A stretch of 64,000 bases of DNA, from the NCBI GenBank assembly GCA_045591035.1, contig JAZNSG010000017.1:1-64000 (forward strand). The letters are read 5' to 3'. This document shows positions 35,847-44,606 of the stretch, in pieces. The position numbers and the translations under genes were made by a program. Source of the stretch: SIG440 sp045591035 (GTDB taxonomy: Bacteria; Bacillota; Clostridia; Monoglobales; Monoglobaceae). The stretch's first letter is position 1; every line of letters begins with the position of its first letter. The notes under the pieces were generated by a model. The model searched no databases and had not been told where the DNA came from. It was given only the letters and a program-made list of their open reading frames with translations.

Positions 35847-36263
35847 ATGAAAATTGATTCAATCAAAAATGGTATAGTAATTGACCATATTGAAGCAGGA
35901 AAAGGTATGGAAATCTACAATCTGTTAGGTTTAGACACTCTTGACTGTGCAGTGGCTATTATAAAAAATGTTAACAGCTCAAAAATGGGCAAAAAAGACA
36001 TTATAAAAATTGATTCGATAATAGATTTGGATATGGACATTCTGGGCTACGTAGCTCCAAATGCAACAGTGGATATTATTGAAAACGAAAAGCTTTCTGA
36101 AAAGAAAAAAATGACACTTCCCGAAGTTTTAACCAACGTTATCTATTGCAAAAACCCACGTTGTATTACCACCACCGAACAGGAACTTCCGAATATTTTT
36201 AAACTGACAGACAAGAAACAGCACGTTTATCGTTGCATCTACTGCGAAGCAAAGGGTGAATAG
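35847..36263 (+). CDS. pyrI: Aspartate carbamoyltransferase regulatory subunit
   Basis: Zinc protein that binds CTP/ATP and confers feedback control on PyrB. The 138 residues start with an allosteric domain (IKNGIVIDHIEAGKG) and end with the zinc domain bearing four Cys: CKNPRCIT and CIYCEAKGE with a further Cys spacing typical of PyrI. Last gene of the operon; a strong terminator follows 17 bp later. Confidence 0.96.
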   Translation: MKIDSIKNGIVIDHIEAGKGMEIYNLLGLDTLDCAVAIIKNVNSSKMGKKDIIKIDSIIDLDMDILGYVAPNATVDIIENEKLSEKKKMTLPEVLTNVIYCKNPRCITTTEQELPNIFKLTDKKQHVYRCIYCEAKGE

Positions 36264-36279
36264 TTTTCCAACATAAATA

Positions 36280-36308
36280 AATCCTCCCGTTATACGGGAG
36301 GATTTTTG
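36280..36308 (+). terminator. Terminator of the pyr operon
   Basis: An 11-bp perfect stem (AATCCTCCCGT / ACGGGAGGATT) with a 3-base loop, followed by TTTTTG. Confidence 0.88.
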
Positions 36309-36319
36309 TTTGTATAACT

Positions 36320-36352
36320 AAAAGGCCGAACAACAATGTTGTTCAGCCTTTT
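36320..36352 (-). terminator. Terminator of the YhcH gene
   Basis: AAAAGGC..GAACAAC pairs with GTTGTTC..GCCTTTT around a 3-base loop with one mismatch; on the minus strand it lies just after the yhcH-type stop and ends in T-rich sequence. Confidence 0.75.
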
Positions 36353-36360
36353 AAAATTAA

Positions 36361-36810
36361 CTAGTCCATTTTAATTTTAACAACTATTTTCTTAACAGGA
36401 GAAACTTCCTTATATACTCTGCAAGGAGCATGAGCATCATCCGGATAAAGGATAGCAAAAGTTCCTTCTTTCATATCCAAAGCAACCGGTTCGTCGGCTG
36501 TCAAAAGAAGATAATCTCCTTCTGTTTCATATTCTTTTGTAATTGTACATTCCTTTATGTTCTTATAATAAATGGTCTCATGTCCGGAAAGAACAAACTG
36601 GAGGTCTATGTATTCCTTATGAGCTTCGTAAACACCCTCAGTTTTTGTGTCATACTCACTTACGTTAGCATAAACGTCATCTCCGTCAATAATGTGCTTT
36701 CCCGTTGAAACATCCTCTTTCATTGCCTTTTCAATAAATTCAAAAGCTTTTACATACTTGTCCCCAAGCTTTGTATAAAGGTTTTTATTTTCAATCAAAT
36801 CATAAATCAT
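36361..36810 (-). CDS. YhcH/YjgK/YiaL family protein
   Basis: A 149-residue cupin-like protein of the YhcH/YiaL/TabA family, members of which take part in sialic-acid or other sugar metabolism or biofilm control. Recognisable text: AHKEYIDLQFVLSGHETIYY (about 62-81), GTFAILYPDDAHAPC (about 115) with the conserved His residues of the metal-binding pocket. Monocistronic, so the sugar pathway it serves cannot be inferred. Confidence 0.9.
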   Translation of the reverse strand: MIYDLIENKNLYTKLGDKYVKAFEFIEKAMKEDVSTGKHIIDGDDVYANVSEYDTKTEGVYEAHKEYIDLQFVLSGHETIYYKNIKECTITKEYETEGDYLLLTADEPVALDMKEGTFAILYPDDAHAPCRVYKEVSPVKKIVVKIKMD

Positions 36811-36844
36811 TGTAGTATCCCCCTAATCTATATGTGTATTTTAC

Positions 36845-36875
36845 AATCAAAGAGCCGCAACGCGGCTCTTTGATT
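36845..36875 (-). terminator. Terminator of the SLH-protein gene
   Basis: A 14-bp perfect stem (AATCAAAGAGCCGC / GCGGCTCTTTGATT) with a 3-base loop, 10 bp after the stop codon. Confidence 0.75.
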
Positions 36876-36885
36876 TAGTAAAATT

Positions 36886-38592
36886 TTATTTTTGATACTC
36901 AGACCAATCTCTGTTTTCAATAATTTCTGTCCATTCTTTGTATAAACTATTCGGTCTGTTATATTCCGTACTGTGAGTTGCTTCCTGAACAGCAGTATAG
37001 TACCATGCGGATACATCAAGGTTATCTGACCATTTTATCATGCTCTCATGAAGCAAAGCATCAGCGTTCTTCAAAATACGGTTAAGAACTCTGTTAATAA
37101 GGGTCATAGCCTCTGCACGGGTAATGAAATTATCAGGACGGAATGTGTCGTCGTTATATCCTTCAATCCACCCATAAGATGAAGCTCTCTTAATGTATTC
37201 TTCTGCCCAGTGTTCGTCAATATCGGTTAATTTACCTGTATAAGCAATCTCGGCATCATCAAACCTTGCACAGATTGCAGTAAACTCTGCACGAGTGATG
37301 AAGTCATCAGGAACAAATTTGTCTTCTTCACGTCCATTTACTATGCCAAGCTTTGCCATAGTTGAAACAGCAATATTATGCCAATCTCCCTCATTCACAT
37401 CAGTAAACACATTTTCTGCAGTAAGATTTGCATCCCTTATTTCATCTTTCAATAATCTGAAGAAGATTGTTGTTACTTCTGCACGAGTGATGTTATCATT
37501 GGGACGAACAGTTCCATCAGGATATCCAATAACGTAAGCAAAATGATCTTCACCGTTCAACATTTCAGGTACAGGATGTCTTTCCTTTACCCATTTTGCA
37601 TATATTGTGGTGTTTCCTGTCATCTTCAACGATGTTATTTCCTTGGTAAAGTTTGCATCTTCATACCAACCATCAAAAACGTATCCGTCTCTTTCAGGAA
37701 CTTTATTAATCTTTACTTCTTTACCCTTGGAGTATGTTTCCGCCGCATAAGAAGTACCGCCATTTGACTCATATTTCAAAACATAATTAGTTACAGGAAT
37801 GCCTCCGCCACTATAATATGCAGAAATTGTCGCAGGTGTAACAACAAAGTTATATTTAACATATCTTCCACCATCATCAAAACCCAACTTCGTGTATGTG
37901 CCATTTTCTATCTGTGACAAATTTTCTACAGTAAAACTTCCGGATACATTTCCAAAACCAACTACCTCAAAACCGGAATGTTCAAGAGTAATTTTATCAG
38001 GAAGAGCTAACACATCTTCAACAGTTGTACCACCGGCAACAGATATAGTTGCAGTCACACCAACAACTTCCCCATTATTTATTGTTTCTACCCTAGAGTC
38101 AGCGGCTTCAACAAAAAGTGTATTATTTAAGATTTCATTACCACTTCCGTCATAGAACTTAAAGCCTTCCATATTTCCTGTATCTAAAGGATTACTTCCG
38201 GTAACTTTAAGAATGCCCTCCCAATTAGCGTTAATAATAAACTGACCGGTAACAGATCTGTCTTTTATACTATTATAATAGTCACCTACAGTAGAAACGC
38301 CAAGAGAAACAAGGGTCTTAACTCGTGTCATATCAAGCTCTGCAATAAAGTCTACAAGTGTTCCTGCGTTGGTAGACAGCGAAGACACATAATCTACCGC
38401 AGGTGCAGAATTTAATTTAACTTTAATTTCAACAGGAACTCTAACTTCTTCTGCATTCCCATTAAGAGTAGGATCGGTACTCAAAAATTTTCCTTTATAC
38501 CAATTTAAATCTCCAACAGCAGCATTAACGCAACATAAACTGCTCATAACAAGTGTTAAAACAAGCATTAAAGATACTAAAATTCTCTTCAT
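36886..38592 (-). CDS. Secreted surface protein with InlB B-repeat and three SLH domains
   Basis: Cell-wall-attached protein of unknown binding target. After a signal peptide (MKRILVSLMLVLTLVMSSLC, cleavage around CVNAA) comes a beta-rich region of about 260 residues with no family I recognise, then a Listeria-Bacteroides repeat (ESNGGTSYAAETYSKGKEV with GYVFDGWYEDANF and TIYAKW, about 285-345) and three SLH domains (ITRAEVTTIFFRLL, ITRAEFTAICARF and ITRAEAMTLINRVLNR, about 360-540), which bind secondary wall polymer. The start is ATG 38592 with GGAGGAGA upstream. 568 residues. Monocistronic. Suggests the cell has an S-layer-like coat. Confidence 0.92.
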   Translation of the reverse strand: MKRILVSLMLVLTLVMSSLCCVNAAVGDLNWYKGKFLSTDPTLNGNAEEVRVPVEIKVKLNSAPAVDYVSSLSTNAGTLVDFIAELDMTRVKTLVSLGVSTVGDYYNSIKDRSVTGQFIINANWEGILKVTGSNPLDTGNMEGFKFYDGSGNEILNNTLFVEAADSRVETINNGEVVGVTATISVAGGTTVEDVLALPDKITLEHSGFEVVGFGNVSGSFTVENLSQIENGTYTKLGFDDGGRYVKYNFVVTPATISAYYSGGGIPVTNYVLKYESNGGTSYAAETYSKGKEVKINKVPERDGYVFDGWYEDANFTKEITSLKMTGNTTIYAKWVKERHPVPEMLNGEDHFAYVIGYPDGTVRPNDNITRAEVTTIFFRLLKDEIRDANLTAENVFTDVNEGDWHNIAVSTMAKLGIVNGREEDKFVPDDFITRAEFTAICARFDDAEIAYTGKLTDIDEHWAEEYIKRASSYGWIEGYNDDTFRPDNFITRAEAMTLINRVLNRILKNADALLHESMIKWSDNLDVSAWYYTAVQEATHSTEYNRPNSLYKEWTEIIENRDWSEYQK

Positions 38593-38776
38593 TTTAATCT
38601 CCTCCCTAGTTAGTTTAATGTCAAATAAAACCATAGTTTGATACTATGTCAATAATACCATAAATTATTCTTTATGTCAAGTTATACGCTTCATAAAGTT
38701 ACAGCATTTTTATTATTTTATAATAGTCTCAGCTAATACTATGTTAAATATTTTTTAACTTTCTTTAAATAAATCC

Positions 38777-38805
38777 TTGACATACCGATAAAAACGTGCT
38801 ATAAT
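38777..38805 (+). promoter_or_regulatory. Sigma-A promoter of the tRNA-Ser pair
   Basis: TTGACA and TATAAT with a 17-base spacer, about 30 bp before the first tRNA. The 244 bp between the SLH start and the tRNA hold nothing else I can identify. Confidence 0.85.
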
Positions 38806-38836
38806 ATCAAAGTCGCAAGTTTGGCGACGATAATAC

Positions 38837-38923
38837 GGAGAGGTGTCCGAGTGGTTTAAGGAGCTAGTCTTGAAAACTAGTGATGCGAAAGCACCCAGAG
38901 TTCGAATCTCTGCCTCTCCGCCA
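38837..38923 (+). tRNA. tRNA-Ser (anticodon UGA)
   Basis: Acceptor arms GGAGAGG and CCTCTCC with encoded CCA; anticodon stem CTAGT/ACTAG closing a loop with TGA; long variable arm (GATGCGAAAGCACC region) as required for a class II serine tRNA; T-arm GTTCGAATC. Length 87 nt. Confidence 0.97.
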
Positions 38924-38950
38924 TTTTTATATTATTTACTATTTAAATTC

Positions 38951-39041
38951 GGAGAAGTACTCAAGAGGCCGAAGAGGCGCCCCTGCTAAGGGTGTAGGTC
39001 GGGAAACCGGCGCGAGAGTTCAAATCTCTCCTTCTCCGCCA
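38951..39041 (+). tRNA. tRNA-Ser (anticodon GCU)
   Basis: Acceptor GGAGAAG with CTTCTCC and encoded CCA; anticodon loop containing GCT between CCCC and AGGG-type arms; long variable arm (GTGTAGGTCGGGAAACCGGC region) typical of tRNA-Ser; T-loop GTTCAAATC. Length 91 nt. Lies 27 bp after the UGA tRNA, so both come from one transcript. Confidence 0.97.
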
Positions 39042-39044
39042 CCA

Positions 39045-39082
39045 AAAAAGCAAGTCATTTTTAGAATGACTTGCTTTTTGTT
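39045..39082 (+). terminator. Terminator of the tRNA operon
   Basis: A 15-bp perfect stem (AAAAAGCAAGTCATT / AATGACTTGCTTTTT) with a 5-base loop and T-tract directly after the CCA of the second tRNA. Confidence 0.9.
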
Positions 39083-39128
39083 ATAGAAAAATACCTTTCC
39101 ATTCTTTAGGAGAGGTATTATAAATATA

Positions 39129-40328
39129 TTAATTTGTGTAGTTGTCAAAATAACCCTGAACCAAAACAACCGGTGTTCCTTTGTCGCCTGAACCGCTTGT
39201 CAAGTCGCAAAGAGAACCAATTAAGTCCGTAAGCTGACGAGGAGTTGTACCTTGGGATGCCATATTTCCTACAAGGTTATCCTGCTTTGCTTTGATGCTT
39301 TCAGAAATCGCATTCTTCAGTTCTTCACCTGACAAATCTTTGTAATCATTGTCAGCAAGATATTTAAGCTTGAGTTCATTAGGAGTACCAACAAGTCCAT
39401 CTGTAAAAGCAGGTGACACTACGGGGTCGGCAAGTTCCCAAATTTTTCCTTGTGGGTCCTTAAACGCACCATCACCATACACCATAACTTCAACATGTTT
39501 TCCTGTTTTATCCAAAATGCGCTTTTGTATATCTAAAACCAAATCTTTACATTCATTAGGGAAAAGCTTTATTTTGTCCTCAGTGGATTTGTTTGAACCA
39601 AGAAGTCCATATTTTTCATTGTATCCGCTTCCGTTTATTGGTGCGTTCAATATATCTTCAAGACTGCACACAACTCTTGCACCAGCAGCTTCAAGAATTC
39701 GCTTTGTTCGTTTGCGGGTATGGATATCGCAGTTGATAATGCAATCGGTATAATCAAGGATAGCTTTCGCCTGATTGGCAAATACAATTTCAACCTCAGC
39801 GCCGCATTCTTTAATTAAATCACCATAATACGTTACATAGTCAACACCCGTAAATTCATGCTTGTTCTCCCCAAAAAGCTCACGATACCTTTCAAGAGAA
39901 AGTACATCAGAATACGGATTCACCCCTGCCTCGTCAATCTTTTCAATGTTTATGAGTTCGTTACCCACCTCATCAGATGGATAACTAAGCATAAGAACAA
40001 CCTTTTTAACACCTTTGGCAATGCCCTTCAAGCAAATAGCAAATCGGTTTCTGGAAAGAATAGGGAAAATAACCCCGACAGTATCCCCGCCAAGCTTTGC
40101 CTTAACGTCTGCTGCAATATCATCAACCGTTGCATAGTTGCCCTGGGCTCTGGCTACAATGGATTCCGTAATAGAAATTACATCTCTATCGTGGAGTTCA
40201 AAACCTTCATACTCCGCCGCTTCGAGAACGCTTGTCGTAACTATTGCGGCCAAATCATCGCCCTCACGAATAATAGGACAACGAATACCTCTGGATACTG
40301 TTCCGACTCTTCTTTCTCTTTTTTCCAT
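39129..40328 (-). CDS. F420-0:gamma-glutamyl ligase family protein
   Basis: A 399-residue member of the CofE-like family. True CofE adds glutamate to coenzyme F420, a cofactor not expected in Clostridia; homologues here are of unknown role. The N-terminus VGTVSRGIRCPIIREGDDL and the later VMVYGDGAFKDPQGKIWELADP (about 285) carry the conserved acidic and GDG residues of the family. It is longer than archaeal CofE (about 250), having an extra C-terminal part after about 300. Monocistronic, opposite in direction to the tRNAs. Confidence 0.82.
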   Translation of the reverse strand: MEKRERRVGTVSRGIRCPIIREGDDLAAIVTTSVLEAAEYEGFELHDRDVISITESIVARAQGNYATVDDIAADVKAKLGGDTVGVIFPILSRNRFAICLKGIAKGVKKVVLMLSYPSDEVGNELINIEKIDEAGVNPYSDVLSLERYRELFGENKHEFTGVDYVTYYGDLIKECGAEVEIVFANQAKAILDYTDCIINCDIHTRKRTKRILEAAGARVVCSLEDILNAPINGSGYNEKYGLLGSNKSTEDKIKLFPNECKDLVLDIQKRILDKTGKHVEVMVYGDGAFKDPQGKIWELADPVVSPAFTDGLVGTPNELKLKYLADNDYKDLSGEELKNAISESIKAKQDNLVGNMASQGTTPRQLTDLIGSLCDLTSGSGDKGTPVVLVQGYFDNYTN

Positions 40329-40480
40329 ACTAATACCTTCAATCTTTTAAAATTTATGTGTAAATCACATATATAAAATCCAATATGGATATGTACTGAT
40401 TTTATTACCGAAATAGTATACCATATTTTTTTCCGTTTTTCAATACTGCTATACAATTTTTTTAAAAAACTTTTAAAAGA

Positions 40481-40509
40481 AAAAATCCCGCCTTTTCAGT
40501 CGGGATTTT
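40481..40509 (-). terminator. Terminator of the aromatic amino-acid operon
   Basis: Stem AAAATCCCG / CGGGATTTT with a 10-base loop and a T-run on the minus strand, 9 bp after the ACT gene. Confidence 0.85.
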
Positions 40510-40517
40510 CAAGATGC

Positions 40518-40940
40518 CTAAATTTCATCCGGTTTTGCAATTTCAATTCCCTTTTCAGTCAACGTACGTGCAACCTTTTCTTCGTCATCAGCCTTAATAA
40601 CCATAAGAGCCTTTCCTGCACGTCTGCCCAGGAATGCATACATATATTCTATTCCCACACCGGCACTTGATACCAGATTGAGAACCTCTGCAAGCCCGCC
40701 GCTACGGTCGTCAATATAGACCGCAACAACATCTGTTGTTTTTGAAATCACTCCCATACCCTTAAGAACAAGCTTTGCCTTGTCGGGGTTGTCAACAATA
40801 ATGCGAAGAACGCCAAAGTCTGTCGTATCCGCAATCGATAGTGCACTGATGTTAATCTCATTTTCTCCCAATGCATTAATGATATCTTGAAGTCTGCCAA
40901 CCTTGTTTTCTACAAAAATCGAAAGCTGTTTTATAAACAT
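40518..40940 (-). CDS. Tandem ACT-domain protein
   Basis: A 140-residue protein made of two ACT domains: KQLSIFVENKVGRLQDIINAL (N-terminal copy; the first 20 residues show the amino-acid-binding turn) and VAVYIDDRSGGLAEVLNLV (about 70). Stand-alone tandem ACT proteins bind amino acids and are typical companions of IorAB/phenylacetate-CoA ligase genes in anaerobes. I choose ATG 40940 over 40946 because AGGAG is then seven bases away. Last gene of the tyrosine T-box operon; probably an amino-acid sensor. Confidence 0.88.
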   Translation of the reverse strand: MFIKQLSIFVENKVGRLQDIINALGENEINISALSIADTTDFGVLRIIVDNPDKAKLVLKGMGVISKTTDVVAVYIDDRSGGLAEVLNLVSSAGVGIEYMYAFLGRRAGKALMVIKADDEEKVARTLTEKGIEIAKPDEI

Positions 40941-40957
40941 ATTCATTCTCCTTTCAA

Positions 40958-41506
40958 TTACTTAACAAGTTTACGTTTGTCAATAACACGCTTTGCCTTG
41001 CCTTCACTACGCTCAATAGATTTCGGGTTAACAAGATTAACCTTAGGACCGATACCGAGCATACTTCTGAGACTGTCTGAAATCTTCTTCTCAACATTCT
41101 GGATAGCCTTGATGCCGTCCGAGAACAGCTCCTCACTCATTTCAACATTCACCTGGAAGGTATCTGTGTTATTCTCACGGTCTACGATAATCTGATAGTT
41201 TGGAGTAATATCTCCGCCAATTTTAAGAAGAACCTCTTCAATCTGTGACGGGAACACATTTACACCACGGATAATAAGCATATCGTCTGTTCTTCCCTGA
41301 GGCTTGTTCATTCTTACATGGGTTCTACCGCACTTACAAGGCTCGTAGTTTAGTGAGCATATATCTCTTGTGCGGTATCTGATAAGCGGAAATCCTTCTT
41401 TGGTAATTGTTGTGAACACAAGCTCACCCCATTCACCTTCAGGAAGAACTTCACCTGTATCGGGGTCAATAATCTCAGGGATAAAATTGTCCTCACAAAC
41501 ATGCAT
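40958..41506 (-). pseudogene. Phenylacetate-CoA ligase, C-terminal part downstream of an in-frame TAA
   Basis: Continuation in the same frame of the ligase gene at 41516-42265. From the ATG at 41506, three codons after the stop, 182 residues match the family C-terminus: DNFIPEIIDPDTGEVLPEGEW, LIRYRTRDICSLNYEPCKCG and MLIIRGVNVFPSQIEEVLL. There is no ribosome site before that ATG. Read together, 40958-42265 codes for 435 residues plus one TAA, the normal size. It holds the acyl-CoA-binding C-terminal domain, so the N-terminal piece alone should be inactive. Confidence 0.85.
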
Positions 41507-41515
41507 ACCGCATTG

Positions 41516-42265
41516 TTATTCACATTCATAAGAAACACCCGGACCCATAATCTCGGAAAGTCCGTAAATGTCATAGGCTTTAAGACCTAATTTTTCCTCA
41601 ATCTGAACTCGCATCTCTTCTGTCCAGGGTTCTGCCCCGAAAATGCCGGCCTTGAGCTGAAGCTGATCCTTAAGTCCCATCTCCTCAATTGTTTCACCAA
41701 GATACATTGCATATGATGGAGTACAGCAGAGAACTGTTGAGCCAAAGTCAATCATTGTCTGAATCTGTCTTTGTGTATTACCTGCCGAAATCGGGATAGC
41801 TGTTGCGCCGATTCTTACAGCACCATCGTGTGCACCAAAACCACCTGTGAAAAGGCCAAGTCCATAGCCTACATGAACAAATGAATTTTCATCAGCGCCC
41901 ACCGCAATGAGCATTCTTGCAAAACAATCAGCCCACATTTCAAGGTCGTTGTCTGTGTAACCCACAACAATCTGTTTGCCTGTTGTTCCCGACGATGCGT
42001 GAACACGACGAATATCCTTCATGGGAACTGCAAAAAGTCCGTAAGGATAATAGTCTCTTAAATCCTGCTTGTACGAAAACGGAAGCTTATGTAAATCTTC
42101 AACGCCCTTAATATCCTCAGGCTTAAGTCCCATCTCGTCCATTCTCTTTCTGAAAAGTTCTACCGATTTGTACATTCTTTTAACCTGCCATACGAGCTTT
42201 TCGCTTTGGTCTTTTTTGATTTGCTCACGGGACATGGTCTCAAATTCCGGTTGCCAGTATTTCAT
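41516..42265 (-). pseudogene. paaK: Phenylacetate-CoA ligase (PaaK-like), N-terminal part ending at an in-frame TAA
   Basis: ATP-dependent ligase that activates (hydroxy)phenylacetate-type acids to CoA thioesters. The 249 residues hold the adenylation core: VRRVHASSGTTGKQIVVGYT-like motif (RRVHASSGTTGKQIVVGYT, about 88), GYGLGLFTGGFGAHDGAVRIG and IYGLSEIMGPGVSYECE, where the frame meets TAA at 41516-41518. The frame then continues with Q-C-G-M-H and the rest of the family. Start ATG 42265 with AGAGGCG upstream. In the IorAB operon its job would be to recover or form aryl-acetyl-CoA. Either a nonsense mutation, an assembly error, or read-through. Confidence 0.88.
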
Positions 42266-42281
42266 TTTTTATCGCCTCTTT

Positions 42282-42848
42282 TTAAAGATTAAAGCCCAAC
42301 TCAAACGCCTTCAGGTTTACCTCAAGGAATTTGGGAGGTACTGTTGTTTTTATTGTTTCAACCCATTTTTCATAGGGAATATCTGTGGTCTTTGCCATAA
42401 CGCCGATTAACACTACATTAACCGCTTTTATGTTTCCTGCCTCTTTGGCAGCACTGAGTGCATCAACCACCGTTGTATCAACTACATTTCCCAGTTTCTC
42501 AGCAATTTCAGCCGGATACTCTGCCGCACCGGTGATAACCGGCATCGGGTCAATACTCTGAGCATTTACAATCATCTTTCCGCCTTTTTTGAGATAGGGA
42601 AGTGCTCTGTAGGCTTCAAGGAGCTCAAATGCAAGGATAGTATCTGCCTCGCCCTGGTCAATAATCGGGGAGTACACCTTATCACCATACTTTACATAGG
42701 TTACAACGCTACCGCCACGCTGACTCATACCGTGAACCTCGGAAACCTTCACATCATAGCCTTCATTAATTGCCACATTACCTAAAATTCTACTGGCAAG
42801 AAGAGTTCCCTGACCGCCGACGCCGACAATCATTATATTTTTTGTCAT
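42282..42848 (-). CDS. iorB: Indolepyruvate:ferredoxin oxidoreductase beta subunit
   Basis: Small subunit of the aryl-pyruvate oxidoreductase. The 188 residues begin with NIMIVGVGGQGTLLASRILG and contain EVHGMSQRGGSVVTYVKYG (about 39), the gamma-type 2-oxoacid oxidoreductase pattern. Its ATG overlaps the iorA stop, so the two subunits are made together. Substrates of the family are indolepyruvate, phenylpyruvate and 4-hydroxyphenylpyruvate, which suits the tyrosine T-box upstream. Confidence 0.95.
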   Translation of the reverse strand: MTKNIMIVGVGGQGTLLASRILGNVAINEGYDVKVSEVHGMSQRGGSVVTYVKYGDKVYSPIIDQGEADTILAFELLEAYRALPYLKKGGKMIVNAQSIDPMPVITGAAEYPAEIAEKLGNVVDTTVVDALSAAKEAGNIKAVNVVLIGVMAKTTDIPYEKWVETIKTTVPPKFLEVNLKAFELGFNL

Positions 42849-42849
42849 A

Positions 42850-44586
42850 TCAGTCTTCCTCCTTTACTATCGCTTCAAAAGGACAAACATTTATACAGAG
42901 GCCACAGCCATTACACTGGGTACTGTCAATTACAACCTTGCCATCCTTTAGTGTGATTGCCGGACAGCCCAGTTTCATACACATCTTACAATTTTTGCAA
43001 TTGTCGGAAATCTTACAATGCCCGGTATACTTAACGGTTTTCAGCAAAGCACAAGGTCTTTGTGCAATGATAACCGATGGTTCTTCTCTCTCAACCTCGG
43101 TCTTTACAACCTTTTCAAATTCCTTAATATCAAAGGGGTCGCAAACAGTTACATGGTCGATACCACACGCTTTGCAAAGTGCAACAAGGTTAACCTGCTT
43201 GGTCTCCTCGCCGCGGATTGTATAGCCGGTAGTGGGATTGTCCTGGTGCCCTGTCATACCTGTTATAGAGTTATCGAGAATAATAACCGTATTGTTACCT
43301 TTGTTGTAAACAATATCAATGAGTCCGGTAATTCCCGAATGCATAAATGTTGAGTCACCAATAACCGAAACCAATTTCTTGTTGAATTCCGGCCCCTGTG
43401 CCTTTGCCATACCATGAGCCGCACTGACTGACGCCCCCATACAGATTGTTGTATCAACCGATTGAAGCGGAAGAGCCGCACCAAGAGTGTAGCAACCGAT
43501 ATCACCTGAAACAACCAGCCCCAGCTTTTTAAGTACATAGAAAGTTCCACGATGAGGACAACCTGCACACATAACGGGAGGTCTCACGGGGATATTATCG
43601 GCAGGAACAATCTTTTCCGGAGCATCCTCGCCGAGAATTGCCTTTTTAATCATTGCCGGTGTGTATTCTCCCAAAAGTGTAAATACATCCTTGCCAATTA
43701 CATCAAGTCCAAGAGCTTTGCATTCATCCTCGATCACGGGGTCAAGTTCTTCGATTACGTAAACCTTATCATACTTTTTTGCAAAGTCTGCAATCTTTTT
43801 ATACGGCAATGGATAAACCATACCAAGCTTCAAAAAGTCTGCCTTGTCACCAAGAGCCTCCTTTGCATATACATACGCAATACCTGCAGTAATTACGCCG
43901 ATTTTTGAGCCGTTTTCTTCAACAGCGTTAAGTTCTGAAGTTTCAGCAAACTCACGGAGAGCATTGATTCTGTCCTCAACCACAACGTGGCGTTTGATTG
44001 CCATAGCCGGCATCATTACGTGCTTGGGAATGTTCTTTTCATAAGGTTTTACCGGAACATCCTCTCTTTCACCCAGTTCAACCAGGCTCTGTGAGTGTGA
44101 AACTCTGGTTGAAAGTCTGATAAATGCAGGGGTATCAAATTTTTCAGAAAGGTCAAATGCAAGTTTTGTAAATTCCTTGCACTCTGAAGAATCCGAGGGT
44201 TCAAGCATCATTATCTTTGATGCCTTTGCATAATGTCTTGAGTCCTGCTCATTCTGGGATGAGTGCATTCCGGGGTCATCAGCAACACAGAACACAAGGC
44301 CGCCTGTTACACCGGTGTAACTAACTGTAAACACAGGGTCTGCCATAACATTAAGACCTACGTGTTTCATACAGCTCATGGCTCTTCCACCTGCAATTGA
44401 TGCACCTATTGCAACTTCAGCCGCAACCTTTTCATTTGGAGACCATTCAGCATATATTTCATCAAATTTTACAATTTCTTCAGTAATTTCTGTGCTGGGT
44501 GTACCGGGATACGAAGCAACGACATTAACTCCGGCTTCATAAGCACCTCGGGCTACCGCCGCGTTACCAAGAAGTAATTTTTTCAT
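42850..44586 (-). CDS. iorA: Indolepyruvate:ferredoxin oxidoreductase alpha subunit
   Basis: Large subunit oxidising aryl-pyruvates to aryl-acetyl-CoA with reduction of ferredoxin. The 578 residues show GVNVVASYPGTPSTEITEEI (about 20), AEVAIGASIAGGRAMSCMKH (about 55), the TPP site GDIGCYTLGAALPLQSVDT and GDSTFMHSGITGLIDIVYN (about 375-430), and two C-terminal ferredoxin motifs CKNCKMCMKLGCP and CNGCGLCINVCP. Start ATG 44586; the TTG four codons earlier overlaps the AAAGG site. Central enzyme of aromatic amino-acid fermentation. Confidence 0.96.
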   Translation of the reverse strand: MKKLLLGNAAVARGAYEAGVNVVASYPGTPSTEITEEIVKFDEIYAEWSPNEKVAAEVAIGASIAGGRAMSCMKHVGLNVMADPVFTVSYTGVTGGLVFCVADDPGMHSSQNEQDSRHYAKASKIMMLEPSDSSECKEFTKLAFDLSEKFDTPAFIRLSTRVSHSQSLVELGEREDVPVKPYEKNIPKHVMMPAMAIKRHVVVEDRINALREFAETSELNAVEENGSKIGVITAGIAYVYAKEALGDKADFLKLGMVYPLPYKKIADFAKKYDKVYVIEELDPVIEDECKALGLDVIGKDVFTLLGEYTPAMIKKAILGEDAPEKIVPADNIPVRPPVMCAGCPHRGTFYVLKKLGLVVSGDIGCYTLGAALPLQSVDTTICMGASVSAAHGMAKAQGPEFNKKLVSVIGDSTFMHSGITGLIDIVYNKGNNTVIILDNSITGMTGHQDNPTTGYTIRGEETKQVNLVALCKACGIDHVTVCDPFDIKEFEKVVKTEVEREEPSVIIAQRPCALLKTVKYTGHCKISDNCKNCKMCMKLGCPAITLKDGKVVIDSTQCNGCGLCINVCPFEAIVKEED

Positions 44587-44606
44587 ACCAATTTCCAACC
44601 TTTCTT

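Noticed and set aside
38880..39086. Small plus-strand coding frame over the tRNA-Ser pair
   Set aside because: It overlaps two unmistakable tRNA genes and a terminator and has no homology.
41516..41518. Selenocysteine or pyrrolysine recoding in the ligase
   Set aside because: The codon is TAA; selenocysteine uses TGA and pyrrolysine TAG.
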